64,000 bases of DNA from Brevibacterium sp. CBA3109 (GCF_040256645.1 NZ_CP158281.1:806001-870000); one strand, 5' to 3'. Counted from the first letter of the stretch, positions 1 through 11,238 are shown. Translations and numbers: made by a program. Notes: generated from the sequence alone by a model not told the origin.

Positions 1-174
1 GATGACGATGGTGCCGCACCCGGAACCCTTCTTCGGGTCTCCGGAGTTATTGTTCGAGGGTCCGGAGCCGCGATTGCCGCCGGAGCCGCGATCTCCGCCG
101 CCGGAGCCGCGCCCGTTCTCGGCGTCGAAGTTGAAGGAGCCTCCACCCATGGAGACGTTGGGATCGCGGCTCAT
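1..174 (-). CDS. Glycine-rich protein, N-terminal part only (cut by window edge)
   Basis: Only the first 58 codons lie in the window. The start ATG at 174 follows a strong GAGGAG ribosome-binding site and overlaps the stop codon of the DUF2617 gene (ATGA), so it is translationally coupled to it. The visible part is hydrophilic and rich in Gly, Ser, Asn and Arg (GSGGGDRGSGGNRGSG); the last residues (CGTIVI) may begin a membrane segment. In other actinobacteria DUF4178 and DUF2617 genes are often followed by small exported or membrane proteins (DUF4247, DUF350) and a spermidine-synthase-like gene, so this is probably a membrane member of that cluster. No function can be given. Confidence 0.6.
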   Translation of the reverse strand, partial: MSRDPNVSMGGGSFNFDAENGRGSGGGDRGSGGNRGSGPSNNNSGDPKKGSGCGTIVI

Positions 175-734
175 GATCTCCTCCTCAGTTCACTGTGGCT
201 GTGCACGATCTGTCGGTGCTGGGGATAACAGTGCCAGCTCTGCCAGGAGACTTGTTCCGGTGTGCTGTTCGTCAGCGCCAGTGCCGTGAACGCACCCGGT
301 TCACCGGGGAAGTCGACGACGAGGTGACGGTCGTGGGCGCTCGAACGGCGCACCACCTCGGCGGCGGCATCACTGAAGCTGCCGGGAACATCTGTGAGCT
401 CGCAGCGGAACTGATGCCGGGTGAATCCCGACCAGGTTCCAGTGGTGGTGCGGGTCGTGTCCCAGCCAGGACTCTCATCCTCGCCGAGGCAGGCGAAGGT
501 CTCGATGAATGAGTCAGTGTTGTTGTCGCTCAGGATCACCTGGTGGGAGGAGCCGATGACGTGGAGCTCGAGGCGCGTCCGACCCTGCCCATCCGACGAT
601 GGCAGATCGATGAACTCTGAGGCCAGAGGTGTGATTCGGCGCTGGTCCAGGCTGAAGCTCAGTGCTTGGGCAGACGTATCGGTGAATGCCACGTCGGCGC
701 TCACCTGCTGTGTCATCGGGGGAGTGAGTGCCAT
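171..734 (-). CDS. DUF2617 family protein
   Basis: A 187-residue soluble protein with the DUF2617 pattern: an N-terminal strand segment (VSADVAFTDTSAQALSFSL), then LELHVIGSSHQV and a C-terminal segment ending in LVVDFPGEPGAFTAL. The reading frame is open upstream, but the ATG at 734 is chosen because it overlaps the TGA of the preceding DUF4178 gene (ATGA). DUF2617 has no established biochemical role; it is regularly found beside DUF4178 in actinobacteria. The 4-nt overlaps on both sides show it is the middle gene of an operon. No membrane segment or signal peptide is visible. Confidence 0.75.
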   Translation of the reverse strand: MALTPPMTQQVSADVAFTDTSAQALSFSLDQRRITPLASEFIDLPSSDGQGRTRLELHVIGSSHQVILSDNNTDSFIETFACLGEDESPGWDTTRTTTGTWSGFTRHQFRCELTDVPGSFSDAAAEVVRRSSAHDRHLVVDFPGEPGAFTALALTNSTPEQVSWQSWHCYPQHRQIVHSHSELRRRS

Positions 735-1351
735 CAGCTGCCCGAATAGATGGTGAAGGAACCGACCGGGATCGACTCGCCAGTGCTCACTTCCCAACGA
801 CCGTGGTCGAAGCGTTCGAAGGCGAGCAGCTTGTGGTCATCGGACTCGTAGTCGACGTAGTCGACGCCGCCCTTCTCATTGAGGCCGGTGGTGCCCTCGG
901 AGCGATAGGAGGCGGTGCCGTGCTCGACGAGTTTGTACTCGGTGCCCTCGATCGTGATGGTCTTGGCCTTGGGCTCGATGTCGAGCTCGGGGCGATCACT
1001 CCACCGGGAGACCTGCAGATCGGGATCATTCTCGACGGTCAGCCACAGGCGGGTAGCGGACTGGTCGGCCTGGAAGAAGTGCTCGGCCCAGTCGTAGCCG
1101 CCCTCTGAGATGCGCAGGGTGCCGCGGACGAAGAACTTCTCATTGCCGAATTCGAGCAGGTCACCGGCCTTGATCGTCTCCGGATCCCCGCCTGCGTTCT
1201 GCTCCGGCGCGAACGGATCCTGTGGTCGGTGGGGTGCGGCCGCATTCTCTTCGAACTTGCGGCGGCTGGCAGCACGCCTGCGGATGACGATCACCGTGAT
1301 GAGAACGACGATGATGAACACCAAGACGGTGATGAGGATATTCGATGACAC
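734..1351 (-). CDS. DUF4178 domain membrane-anchored protein
   Basis: A 205-residue protein with one N-terminal membrane helix (ILITVLVFIIVVLITVIVI, residues 4-22), a basic stop-transfer stretch (RRRAASRRK) and a cytoplasmic DUF4178 domain (about residues 60-205) with the typical IKAGDLLEFGNEKFFVRGTL and SEGGYDWAEHFF signatures. Start is GTG at 1351. It overlaps the DUF2617 gene by 4 nt and lies 38 nt after the upstream GNAT gene, so one transcript is likely. DUF4178 is of unknown function; in actinobacteria it travels with DUF2617 and polyamine-synthase-like genes. Confidence 0.75.
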   Translation of the reverse strand: MSSNILITVLVFIIVVLITVIVIRRRAASRRKFEENAAAPHRPQDPFAPEQNAGGDPETIKAGDLLEFGNEKFFVRGTLRISEGGYDWAEHFFQADQSATRLWLTVENDPDLQVSRWSDRPELDIEPKAKTITIEGTEYKLVEHGTASYRSEGTTGLNEKGGVDYVDYESDDHKLLAFERFDHGRWEVSTGESIPVGSFTIYSGS

Positions 1352-1389
1352 GGTTGCCTGCTTCGATCAGATAGCCGGAACTTTCACAC

Positions 1390-2439
1390 TCAACTGTAGT
1401 CGAAACGTCCCTCGAGCGCGGTCATGGAATCCGCAGGGAAGAAGCCGAGATCTCGGTTGAGCGCGTGCATCGGCCCATTGCCCGTGGCTGTGTAGGTCTG
1501 GATCCAGGAGGCCTGGGCGACTTCCGGGATCTCGTGGAGCTGGCGCATGTTCGCGACCTTGAGCCCGCGTCCGATGCCGCGACCGCGATACGCTGCCTCG
1601 ACGAAGGTGTCCTCCTGGACGACGATGTCCGTGTCATGGCGAGAGACCATGATCTCCGTGTACCCGACAGCAACCGGCCCGTCAGCGGCATTGTCGTCGA
1701 CCCCGGCGGTGTCGTCGTCGACGTGGGCGATCGAGCTGACCAGAATCCAGCCCTGGTCGGCCATCCGCTCCTCATGGGTGCGGATCGCGTCGGCACCGGC
1801 ATGCTTGAGCGTGCGCGTGAGGTCACCGACCGGGACGTCCTCGTCCATCTGCTGACGCAGCCGTGCCCAGTCCTCGACTGCTTCGTCCGGGCAGCCACCG
1901 ATCCACGAGGTGATGGACACATTCGGATCGGGGTCTATCGCCAGCCGTGACTTCACAGCCGGGTCCCTGTAGCGGTTGGCATCATCACGCAGGTAGGCCG
2001 GCAGGTCCAGCAGCAGCCGCTGTTCCTCATTGCCGATGATCAGTCCCTGTGCCTGTGCGAAGGCCACCCCCTCCGGGCAGTAGGTTTCGGTCTGGACGAG
2101 CTCCGTGCGTCCACGCAGCAGATCCGCGACGGCTCCGGCGATCGACGTGCCGTAACCCTGTCGTCGGTGCGCGGGCAGAACTCCGACTTCGACGTCGGCA
2201 GGGGCATCGGAGACGATGTTGATCTCGGCGCCGCCGATGGGTACCTCGCCGAGGTGGGCTACGAGTGCGATGTCGGCCTTGTCCGAACGGGGCTGGGCGA
2301 ACTGGGTGAGGGTCGACTCGAGACTCTGCCACCAGGCGGCGGTGCGGCCGAAGGTATAGGCCTCACACATGAGCGCACGCCATTGCGCGAGCCCGTCGAC
2401 ATCGTCGGGCTCGATGCGGGTGATCTGGACATCGACCAT
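1390..2439 (-). CDS. Tandem-domain GNAT N-acetyltransferase
   Basis: A 349-residue protein with two GNAT folds, an arrangement like that of mycothiol synthase-type acetyltransferases. The first domain carries the acetyl-CoA loop VGVLPAHRRQGYGTSIAGAV (about residues 86-105). The second carries VEAAYRGRGIGRGLKVANM (about 282-300), followed by the C-terminal NRDLGFFPADSM motif. Both R/Q-x-x-G-x-G/A loops look intact. The substrate cannot be read from sequence. It lies 31 nt downstream of a small membrane protein and 38 nt upstream of DUF4178 on the same strand, so it is probably part of one long minus-strand transcript. Confidence 0.75.
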   Translation of the reverse strand: MVDVQITRIEPDDVDGLAQWRALMCEAYTFGRTAAWWQSLESTLTQFAQPRSDKADIALVAHLGEVPIGGAEINIVSDAPADVEVGVLPAHRRQGYGTSIAGAVADLLRGRTELVQTETYCPEGVAFAQAQGLIIGNEEQRLLLDLPAYLRDDANRYRDPAVKSRLAIDPDPNVSITSWIGGCPDEAVEDWARLRQQMDEDVPVGDLTRTLKHAGADAIRTHEERMADQGWILVSSIAHVDDDTAGVDDNAADGPVAVGYTEIMVSRHDTDIVVQEDTFVEAAYRGRGIGRGLKVANMRQLHEIPEVAQASWIQTYTATGNGPMHALNRDLGFFPADSMTALEGRFDYS

Positions 2440-2470
2440 GACCTGAGTCGACCATGCTTCACTCCGGATT

Positions 2471-2662
2471 TCAAGGATCCGAGGGAGGGTCCGATCCGTC
2501 CTCAGGTCCCACCTCGGCGCTGGGGTCCTCTGTGGGTAAGCGGGAGCCGATGTGCGCGTTGGGACGATTCATCACCCGGTAGACGAGGAAGGCGCCCACA
2601 CTGAAGACCACGATGATGGTCAGGATGAGGAAGATGACGGCGCCGAGACCCGGCTCCATCAC
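2471..2662 (-). CDS. Small single-pass membrane protein
   Basis: A 63-residue protein with one hydrophobic helix (VIFLILTIIVVFSVGAFLVY, about residues 9-28) and an acidic, proline-rich tail ending in SDPPSDP. It starts either at GTG 2662 (overlapping the TGA of the DUF1707 gene as GTGA) or at ATG 2659 (TGATG junction); both imply translational coupling. I do not recognise a family. The coupling to a cell-envelope-type DUF1707 protein suggests that the two work together at the membrane (inference). Confidence 0.6.
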   Translation of the reverse strand: MMEPGLGAVIFLILTIIVVFSVGAFLVYRVMNRPNAHIGSRLPTEDPSAEVGPEDGSDPPSDP

Positions 2663-3327
2663 TTGGCCATCCGGCGACGGTCGAGGAAGTTGGCGAAGCG
2701 GGCCCGGAAGGAGCCCATGCCGATCGACCCGGTGACTACGATGGTCGGTCTGCGGCCCTCGGGAATTGCGTTGACCACGGACTTCACCGAGCCCCAGGAC
2801 TTGGACAGGTCGTCGACGTTGACGGCCCAGTCATCGGGAACGACGACGACGACCGACCCCATTCCGGCGACGACTTCGACATGGATGACCTCAAGGTCGG
2901 TCTCGACCTCGAGGAAGTTCAGTTCGACGTTCGACATCGACGGCTCGCACCTGATGTAGGGCGGGACCTGCCACCGCCCGCGGCGGAGGTCGCTCTCCCA
3001 GCCGGCCTTGATGACCAATGGCTTGCCTGACTCGATGGCCCGGCCAGCGGGAGCCGATCGGCTGACAGCGGTACCGGGGCGGAATCGATCAGAGGGCAGT
3101 TGGATGGTGAGGTCGGAGAGGACTTCGTCGAGGTCGATCGGGAATCGGGCGGCATGGACCTTCTCCATACGTTCGTCGAGTTCCTCCACCGTGATCCGGC
3201 CGTCGCCGGCGGCTTCGCGCAGGACTTCGATCGCTTCGTCACGCTCTTTGTGTCCGATGCGGTAGGTCTTCGCCGGGTCGTTCTCGGCAGGGTCGTTGTC
3301 GGGGGAATCGGGGACGGAGTGGCTCAT
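2659..3327 (-). CDS. DUF1707 domain protein with LiaF-like C-terminal domain
   Basis: A 222-residue protein. Residues about 23-75 match the DUF1707 (SHOCT-like) domain: RIGHKERDEAIEVLREAAGDGRI then LDERMEKVHAA. The C-terminal half has the beta-rich repeats seen in LiaF/YvqF-type domains of cell-wall stress proteins (VEVVAGMGSVVVVVPDDWAV; VVTGSIGMGSFRA). The frame is open further upstream, but the ATG at 3327 places the domain at the usual distance from the N-terminus and is preceded by an AGAGG stretch. It is first in the minus-strand run and divergent from dnaX. It has no transmembrane helix of its own; a partner could be the small membrane protein just downstream. Confidence 0.75.
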   Translation of the reverse strand: MSHSVPDSPDNDPAENDPAKTYRIGHKERDEAIEVLREAAGDGRITVEELDERMEKVHAARFPIDLDEVLSDLTIQLPSDRFRPGTAVSRSAPAGRAIESGKPLVIKAGWESDLRRGRWQVPPYIRCEPSMSNVELNFLEVETDLEVIHVEVVAGMGSVVVVVPDDWAVNVDDLSKSWGSVKSVVNAIPEGRRPTIVVTGSIGMGSFRARFANFLDRRRMAK

Positions 3328-3442
3328 AGCCTCTATCGTGCCCGATTCACACTGCCGGCCACAACGAACTGCGTCTCGCTTTGGGCTGCAGGTCACCATG
3401 ACGACGAGCAGCGGGCACGTGTGTCGTGTCAGCCGTTGGCAT

Positions 3443-3448
3443 TAGGCT
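3443..3448 (+). promoter_or_regulatory. -10 hexamer TAGGCT of leaderless dnaX promoter
   Basis: TAGGCT lies 6 nt before the GTG start of dnaX, with no Shine-Dalgarno sequence between. This spacing puts the transcription start at or next to the GTG. The -35 region is not clear. Confidence 0.45.
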
Positions 3449-3454
3449 AAGCAT

Positions 3455-6400
3455 GTGTCCACCGCACTGTACAGAAGATACCGCCCAGAGACCTTCGATG
3501 AGGTCATCGGTCAAGAGCATGTGACCGATCCGCTGAAGGCCGCGATCGAACGTGGCCGCATCAACCATGCCTATCTGTTCTCCGGCCCCCGAGGCTGTGG
3601 CAAGACCACCTCGGCACGGATCCTGGCGAGGTGCCTCAACTGTGCCAAGGGCCCGACTCCTGTGCCCTGTGGTGAGTGCCCCAGCTGTGAGGATCTGGCC
3701 AACGGCGGCCCGGGGTCCCTCGACGTCGTGGAGATCGACGCGGCCAGCCACAACGGTGTCGACGATGCCCGTGACCTGCGTGAGCGTGCGATCTATGCCC
3801 CGGCCCGCGACCGGTACAAGGTATTCATCCTCGATGAGGCTCATATGGTGACCTCGCAGGGGTTCAACGCTCTGCTCAAGATCGTCGAGGAGCCGCCGCC
3901 TCACATCAAGTTCATCTTCGCGACGACCGAACCTGAGAAGGTCATCGGCACGATCCGGTCGCGGACACATCACTACCCCTTCCGGCTGGTCCCGCCCGAG
4001 GCGCTGGGCAACTATATGGACGATCTGTGCACCCGCGAAGGCGTGCAGGTCGCCAAGGGTGTGCTGCCGCTCGTCGTGCGCGCCGGTGGTGGTTCAGTGC
4101 GTGACACCCTGTCCGTCCTCGACCAGCTCATCGCCGGTTCGGGGCCTGACGGTGTCGACTACGCCGGAGCCATCTCGCTGTTGGGTTACACCCCTGACTC
4201 TCTGCTGTCCGACATTGTCGACGCCTTCTCCGCCGGTGACGGCGGCGGGGTCTACCGTGCCGTCGAACGTGTCATCGAATCGGGACAAGACCCGCGTCGC
4301 TTCGTCGAGGATCTGCTCGAGCGCATGCGCGACCTCATCGTCATCAATGCGGCCCCTGAGGCTGCTCATGCCTTCCTTCCGGAGGTCCCTCCTGACCGCC
4401 TCGAACGACTGACCCTGCAGGCCAGAGGCTTTGGGCAGGGCGAGCTCTCGCGCGCGGCGGACCTACTCAACCAGGGTCTGACCGAAATGTCAGGAGCAAC
4501 CTCGCCGAGGCTGCAGCTCGAGCTGATCTGTGCGCGCATTCTTCTGCCCGGTTCAGGCCGCAGTCGCGACGCCGTGCTCAGCCGTGTCGAACGGATGGAA
4601 CGTCGGATCGGCATGTCCGCATCGGGAACGGCCGCGAACATTCCGCCTGCACAGGAGGATGGAATTGCTCAGCCGGATGCAGGCTCCCAGCAGAGAGAAG
4701 TTGCCCAGCAGGGCAGAGCTGCCGGGCCGGGCGGTGTGCAGGACACCACTGCGCAGCCGAAATCGGCGCAGCCAGCGCAGGCGCCTGCGCCGCAGCCTTC
4801 GAATCAGTCACCGCGTGACGATTTCGACGATCTCGCCGACATGGCTGTGGCTGCGGAATCCATGCTCAACGAGCCACCGCAGTCGGTGAACGCAGCCGCA
4901 GAAGAGGAACCTCGTGAACAGTCTGGGGTCGAACCTGCTTCTCAAGATCCGGCACCCCAGACTCCAGCACCCCAGAACCGAGCATCGCAGACTCCGGCAC
5001 CCCAGAACCGAGCGTCGCAGACTCCGGCACCCCAGAACCGAGCGTCGCAGGACCAGCAGCCTCAGTCTCCGGGCGAGCAGGAGGCCAACGCGCCGTCTCA
5101 AGAATCAGCTCCAGAGGCTGACTCTGTTCCCGAAGATGGGGCTGTGGCTGGCGCAGGCAACATCGGTGGCGAAATCGAAGCGATTCGGCGGGCCTGGCCG
5201 AGCATCCTTGCCGCAGTTGAGAAACGTAGCCGTCTGACCAGGGCGATCATTGCGGCGAATGCGATCCCACAATCTTACTCGGCTGGTGTTGTCTACCTCG
5301 GATTCAACAACGCCGGTTCTGTCCAGGGCTTCCAGCAGAGAGACCATGCTGCCAAGCTGGCGATGGCGATCAATGATGTCCTCGGCATCCAGGCCCGCAT
5401 CGACATCGGCGACGTCGGCCGTATTGGTGGGAATTCGAATCAGAAAGATGCCGGGGGCGGAACCGGTGGCAAGGGCGCCTCGGCCCCGGTGATGAACGAG
5501 ACCACCGGCAACCGGGGACCAGCCCCCGCGCAGAGACGACCCAGCCCACAGGAAGTCGCCGCGGTCGTCGGCACTCGCGAGGTCGACAAGCCGCAGGTTG
5601 ATCACGAGAAATTCTGGGAGACCAGCGGCTCTCCTCAGGGACCTTGGTCCGACGACGATGAGGAGGGAGAACAACCGGGGACACCCGCCGGCGCCAACGA
5701 CGATCCGGGCAACCAGGCTGAACCGGCAGGTGCGCCCGCCTCGACAGAAGAGTTCGCTCCGGATAACCACTCCGGTCCGGGCGGCGCTGCCATGTCGGCC
5801 GACCAATCGCAGCTGGTCGAGGAAGCATCCGCGGAAGCACCAGGGCCTGACGAGTCAAACCCTGAAATGTCGGCGTCTGATAAAGCGGCATCAGGCGATG
5901 CTGCGGCTGAAGAGCAGGCATCTGAAATCTCGGTATCGGACGAGTCAGCGGCGGACTCGGATATCGTCGTGCCCGATCTCTCTGACGATGACTTTTTCAG
6001 CGGTCCCTCCGACTACCCCTCCGATCGGCAATCGGACAGTGATCCACAGGCGCACACCGCGGCACAGGTGGCGCCGGATGCACCGATGGAGTATGTGCAG
6101 CCCCGATGGGAGGAACCGGCCTGGCACGATGGGCCAAGCGATGGTGCCCCGAACCTCGGTGATTCCCCAGGCGGCGCAGCTGAGCCGACGGATCCAATCG
6201 ATGAGTCCACGAGCGCGGGTTCGGGTGCTGTGGAAGTCGGAGCGCTGGTCGTGCCTCCCCCGGAAGACGATGATCTCGACTTCCTCGGTGATTACGCGGA
6301 TGCCGATATGGGACTGCCGGATTCTGGGGCACAGCCAATTGCGCAGTCACAGCCTCAGGAGCCGTCAGCACAGTCCTCGCGACCGCAGGGACACGGAGGC

Positions 6401-6691
6401 GCGAAGCCGTTCAAATCCCGTTTCGCCGCTCTTGCCGAGAAGCACGGAGGTGGCACCCCACAGCCAACGGCCCAGACGGGAGGACACGCGTACCCGCAGA
6501 ACACGAACGGCGCGTTGACCGGAAACGATGCGAATAGCGAGAACGCAGATTCTCATACCCAGAGTTCCGGCGCCGACGAAGACGAGTACGATCCGGACAC
6601 GGACCTCGACGTATCGGAAGCTCCACAGATCGGAGTGGCCGTGATCGCACGGGTCCTCGGCGGCGAAATCATTGATGAAAGAGAAGTATGA
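3455..6691 (+). CDS. dnaX: DNA polymerase III subunits gamma/tau
   Basis: Clamp-loader ATPase of the replicative polymerase. Residues 1-360 contain the full AAA+ core: [19 protein letters not shown] at the N-terminus, Walker A GPRGCGKT (44-51), zinc-binding cysteines at 63, 72, 75 and 78, Walker B FILDEAH, and the sensor-1 region [13 protein letters not shown]. At 1078 residues it is much longer than the usual 550-800. Residues about 390-560 and 680-1030 are low-complexity Gln/Pro/Glu/Asp-rich linker, with three 10-residue repeats ([10 protein letters not shown]). A short folded segment around 575-650 ([17 protein letters not shown]) matches the tau domain III/IV region. The GTG start has a TAGGCT -10 hexamer 6 nt before it, suggesting a leaderless mRNA. 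The stop overlaps recR by 4 nt. Confidence 0.97.
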   Translation: MSTALYRRYRPETFDEVIGQEHVTDPLKAAIERGRINHAYLFSGPRGCGKTTSARILARCLNCAKGPTPVPCGECPSCEDLANGGPGSLDVVEIDAASHNGVDDARDLRERAIYAPARDRYKVFILDEAHMVTSQGFNALLKIVEEPPPHIKFIFATTEPEKVIGTIRSRTHHYPFRLVPPEALGNYMDDLCTREGVQVAKGVLPLVVRAGGGSVRDTLSVLDQLIAGSGPDGVDYAGAISLLGYTPDSLLSDIVDAFSAGDGGGVYRAVERVIESGQDPRRFVEDLLERMRDLIVINAAPEAAHAFLPEVPPDRLERLTLQARGFGQGELSRAADLLNQGLTEMSGATSPRLQLELICARILLPGSGRSRDAVLSRVERMERRIGMSASGTAANIPPAQEDGIAQPDAGSQQREVAQQGRAAGPGGVQDTTAQPKSAQPAQAPAPQPSNQSPRDDFDDLADMAVAAESMLNEPPQSVNAAAEEEPREQSGVEPASQDPAPQTPAPQNRASQTPAPQNRASQTPAPQNRASQDQQPQSPGEQEANAPSQESAPEADSVPEDGAVAGAGNIGGEIEAIRRAWPSILAAVEKRSRLTRAIIAANAIPQSYSAGVVYLGFNNAGSVQGFQQRDHAAKLAMAINDVLGIQARIDIGDVGRIGGNSNQKDAGGGTGGKGASAPVMNETTGNRGPAPAQRRPSPQEVAAVVGTREVDKPQVDHEKFWETSGSPQGPWSDDDEEGEQPGTPAGANDDPGNQAEPAGAPASTEEFAPDNHSGPGGAAMSADQSQLVEEASAEAPGPDESNPEMSASDKAASGDAAAEEQASEISVSDESAADSDIVVPDLSDDDFFSGPSDYPSDRQSDSDPQAHTAAQVAPDAPMEYVQPRWEEPAWHDGPSDGAPNLGDSPGGAAEPTDPIDESTSAGSGAVEVGALVVPPPEDDDLDFLGDYADADMGLPDSGAQPIAQSQPQEPSAQSSRPQGHGGAKPFKSRFAALAEKHGGGTPQPTAQTGGHAYPQNTNGALTGNDANSENADSHTQSSGADEDEYDPDTDLDVSEAPQIGVAVIARVLGGEIIDEREV
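4961..5050 (+). repeat. Three 30-bp tandem repeats inside dnaX
   Basis: Three consecutive 30-bp units at 4961, 4991 and 5021, differing at only a few bases, encode the peptide [10 protein letters not shown] three times in the disordered linker of DnaX. Being in-frame multiples of three, they can expand or shrink without breaking the gene. Confidence 0.9.
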
Positions 6692-7293
6692 GCTCGGTTT
6701 ACGAAGGTGCCCTGCAGGACCTGGTCGAGGAATTCGGCAAGCTTCCGGGCATCGGCCCTAAGTCCGCACAGCGACTGGCGTTCCATATTCTCCAATCCGA
6801 ATCCGCTGATGTCAGCGCCTTGGCGCAGGCTCTGACCGATGTGAAGAAACGCGTGCGCTTCTGCGACATCTGTGGCAATGTCTCTGAAGAATCAGAGTGC
6901 ACCGTCTGTCAGGATCCGCGTCGTGATCGTTCGATGATCTGCGTCGTCGAGGAGCCGAAGGATGTCGTCGCCATCGAACGCACCCGTGAATACCGAGGCC
7001 TCTATCACGTCCTCGGCGGTGCGATCGATCCTATGGCCGGAGTCGGCCCCGACAATCTGCGCATCAAAGAACTGATGCCGCGTCTGCAGAACGGTGAAGT
7101 CAAGGAATGCGTCATCGCCACCGACCCCAACCTCGAAGGTGAAGCCACAGCCACCTACCTCGTGCGGCTGCTCAACACATTGGGAGTCACCGTGACCAGG
7201 CTGGCCTCTGGGCTGCCTGTCGGAGGCGATCTCGAATATGCCGACGAGGTCACTCTCGGTCGTGCCTTCTCCGGCCGTCGCGAAATGGACTGA
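6688..7293 (+). CDS. recR: Recombination mediator RecR
   Basis: A 201-residue RecR, the usual length. It acts with RecF/RecO to load RecA at gapped DNA. Visible features in order: the helix-hairpin-helix region [17 protein letters not shown] (residues 14-30), a C4 zinc finger ([16 protein letters not shown], about 57-72), and a Toprim domain starting at [15 protein letters not shown] with [11 protein letters not shown]. It overlaps the dnaX stop by 4 nt (ATGA); dnaX-recR is a conserved bacterial pair. No nucleoid-associated YbaB gene lies between them, unlike in many bacteria. Confidence 0.97.
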   Translation: MSSVYEGALQDLVEEFGKLPGIGPKSAQRLAFHILQSESADVSALAQALTDVKKRVRFCDICGNVSEESECTVCQDPRRDRSMICVVEEPKDVVAIERTREYRGLYHVLGGAIDPMAGVGPDNLRIKELMPRLQNGEVKECVIATDPNLEGEATATYLVRLLNTLGVTVTRLASGLPVGGDLEYADEVTLGRAFSGRREMD

Positions 7294-7345
7294 CCCAGCC
7301 TTCACCGGCAGTAACCTGCTGGTCTTCTTCGGCCGTTGTCTGCTC

Positions 7346-7403
7346 TTGACACCATATCGATTATCGTGAAGTATATTGTTTATCGATATATCGAGTAACG
7401 ATA
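7346..7403 (+). promoter_or_regulatory. Promoter with five TATCG repeats, likely operator for the Xre repressor
   Basis: An AT-rich island in a GC-rich genome. A consensus -35 TTGACA (7346-7351) is followed by a TATATT -10-like stretch (7372-7377; spacer 20, or about 17 to the overlapping AAGTAT). TATCG occurs at 7355, 7362, 7381 and 7389 on the plus strand, and at 7399-7403 on the minus strand (CGATA). The TATCGATA palindrome lies at 7381-7388. The array surrounds the promoter of the DUF2975/Xre pair, suiting autoregulation by the small Xre protein (inference). Confidence 0.55.
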
Positions 7404-7445
7404 AGAAATTGTGAATCGAAATGGTGGAACGGGGAAGGCAGAGTC

Positions 7446-8162
7446 ATGACACAGGGAACCGGGCGCAACGAAATGCCCGATGAGTCGGACGAGGGCGGAG
7501 ACAGGCCCGCTCACCGCAACGGCACCGTCATCGGAAGCCTCAGGGGTGGTCTGAAGCGCGGTGACGACGATGCCAAGCCGAAGGCCTTCGGCGCGGGGTA
7601 CGAACTCTGGGTCGGGTTAGCTATCGCGTTCTACACGATCTACGCGGTGACAGAGCTGATCACCGACCTGGCCCACTCGACGATCAGGCTGCCACTCGAA
7701 TTCGAATCCGACACCGTGGCGACGCTCGACTTTCCAGGGGCAGAGGCAGCGCTGACCGGCCTGACCCAGATAACTGCGTCCACCACTGACCTGGCCACTG
7801 CGACGATGGTGCTCCTCCTCATCGCGAAGATCGCTCTGATCCTCACCCTCATCATCGCCGCAGTCGCGATCGTTCCTGTCATCAGAGACATCGCAAAAGG
7901 TGATCCGTTCACCGGGCGATCGATCACGGCACTGGGAGTCCTTGAGGGTTTCATCGCCTGTGGCTGGTTGGTGTACTTCTGTGCCATGGTGTTGGGGAGC
8001 AACATGGTCTCGCGCGATCTCGGCATCGCTGATGAGGTCGGTCCCGGCGTCTCAACCGGGCAGGCGTTCCTCCTGCTCGGCGTCGTCGGTGGAATCGAGC
8101 TTCTGCGCCGTTGCTTCAAATCAGGACGGGCTGCCCAGGACGAGCTCGAGGGACTGGTCTGA
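7446..8162 (+). CDS. DUF2975 domain membrane protein
   Basis: A 238-residue protein with a hydrophilic N-terminal 55 residues and about four membrane helices: LWVGLAIAFYTIYAVTELI, TMVLLLIAKIALILTLIIAAVAIV, ALGVLEGFIACGWLVYFCAMVLG and AFLLLGVVGGIELL. The DIAKGDPF segment after the second helix (about residues 147-154) is the DUF2975 hallmark. Function unknown. The ATG at 7446 follows a GGGGAAGG ribosome site. It overlaps by one base (TGATG) a small Xre regulator, the usual partner of DUF2975 genes in Gram-positive bacteria, and both lie behind an AT-rich promoter with repeated TATCG elements. Confidence 0.8.
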   Translation: MTQGTGRNEMPDESDEGGDRPAHRNGTVIGSLRGGLKRGDDDAKPKAFGAGYELWVGLAIAFYTIYAVTELITDLAHSTIRLPLEFESDTVATLDFPGAEAALTGLTQITASTTDLATATMVLLLIAKIALILTLIIAAVAIVPVIRDIAKGDPFTGRSITALGVLEGFIACGWLVYFCAMVLGSNMVSRDLGIADEVGPGVSTGQAFLLLGVVGGIELLRRCFKSGRAAQDELEGLV

Positions 8163-8395
8163 TGGTTGAGGAATTCGATTCGCTCCATGTCGTCTGTCAT
8201 CTTGACTCGATGCTGACGCGCAGAGGCCTCAGCCTCACCGAGCTGTCGAAGCTTGTCGGGGTGTCCCTGGCCAACCTGTCGGTGCTCAAGAACAACCGTG
8301 CCAAGGCCATCAGATACTCCACGCTCATCGCGCTCTGCCAGGCCCTCGACTGTCAGCCGGGAGATCTGTTCACCGTCAACGTCAGACCCGATTGA
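8162..8395 (+). CDS. Small Xre-family transcriptional regulator
   Basis: A 77-residue protein that is almost entirely one Cro/C1-type helix-turn-helix: LDSMLTRRGLSLTELSKLVG (helices 1-2), VSLANLSVLKNNRAKAIRYS (recognition helix) and LIALCQALDCQPGDLFTV. It matches the HTH_26/YozG type that accompanies DUF2975 membrane proteins. The ATG at 8162 shares a base with the TGA of the DUF2975 gene, so the two are co-translated. It probably represses its own operon through the TATCG elements at 7355-7403 (inference). Confidence 0.85.
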   Translation: MVEEFDSLHVVCHLDSMLTRRGLSLTELSKLVGVSLANLSVLKNNRAKAIRYSTLIALCQALDCQPGDLFTVNVRPD

Positions 8396-8533
8396 GACGA
8401 GCAGAGTGCATCACCGGCCGACCACCCGAGATCGTGAACAGCGCGGGGGTCCCAGCGGATCTGCGATGCGAATCCCGAGGACCTGAGCAGGGTCTGAATG
8501 ACGGGCGAAGGTGAAGTGAAACGGCTGACCTCA

Positions 8534-8539
8534 TACAAT
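8534..8539 (+). promoter_or_regulatory. Candidate -10 (TACAAT) of the lysC-asd promoter
   Basis: TACAAT is one base from the TATAAT consensus and lies 125 nt before the lysC start. It would give a leader of about 120 nt that contains the stem-loops described at 8556-8624. No convincing -35 is visible at the right distance. Confidence 0.35.
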
Positions 8540-8555
8540 GGTCAAGGTGCCGGAG

Positions 8556-8624
8556 AGCCGACACGGCTGAAATCCTGATCGATGCAAGCACGAGACGACC
8601 ATGTTTGGAAGCATGGAATCGATC
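8556..8624 (+). promoter_or_regulatory. Structured 5' leader upstream of lysC
   Basis: Two elements can be drawn by eye. The first is a short hairpin AGCCG-ACA-CGGCT at 8556-8568. The second is a larger one whose outer arms are GATCGAT (8577-8583) and ATCGATC (8618-8624), with an inner stem CCATG (8599-8603) / CATGG (8612-8616). The element ends 40 nt before the lysC GTG. It does not resemble the lysine (L-box) riboswitch. A regulatory role is inferred from position only. Confidence 0.35.
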
Positions 8625-8664
8625 GCCCGGCACGGAACTTATCAGCGATAAGGAAGAGACTGCA

Positions 8665-11042
<2,378 letters not shown>

Positions 11043-11081
11043 TCTCCCAGCTGGAACAAGCTGAAACTTAAGCTGTAAGAA

Positions 11082-11114
11082 AGCCGCCAGCAGACCGATG
11101 GTCTGCGGGCGGCT
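11082..11114 (+). terminator. Hairpin after lysC-asd
   Basis: AGCCGCC-A-GCAGACC pairs with GGTCTGC-G-GGCGGCT around a GAT loop: 14 pairs with one internal mismatch. There is no U-run after it. Confidence 0.75.
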
Positions 11115-11145
11115 CTCGTGATTCCACACATAAACAAGTTGCTAT

Positions 11146-11161
11146 ATATAAATATTTATAT
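11146..11161. promoter_or_regulatory. AT-only palindrome in the znu promoter region
   Basis: A 16-bp perfect palindrome of A and T only (ATATAAAT/ATTTATAT) stands 77 nt before the znuA start, in otherwise GC-rich DNA. It may be an operator, for example for a metal-dependent repressor, or a promoter element. The GC-bearing Zur consensus is not evident, so the regulator is unassigned. Confidence 0.4.
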
Positions 11162-11238
11162 TAGTGGTGAGTCTTCGGGCTGAGTAGTGTGAACGTCGTT
11201 GACACGCTGATCCTCGCTCACGCTCTGAAAGGCACACC

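Noticed and set aside
3328-3454. SRP RNA gene before dnaX
   Set aside because: The conserved GGAAGCAGC-type helix 8 motif is absent in this 127-bp gap.
8556-8664. Lysine riboswitch upstream of lysC
   Set aside because: The leader is too short, and the five-way junction and conserved purine-rich core of the L-box cannot be found.
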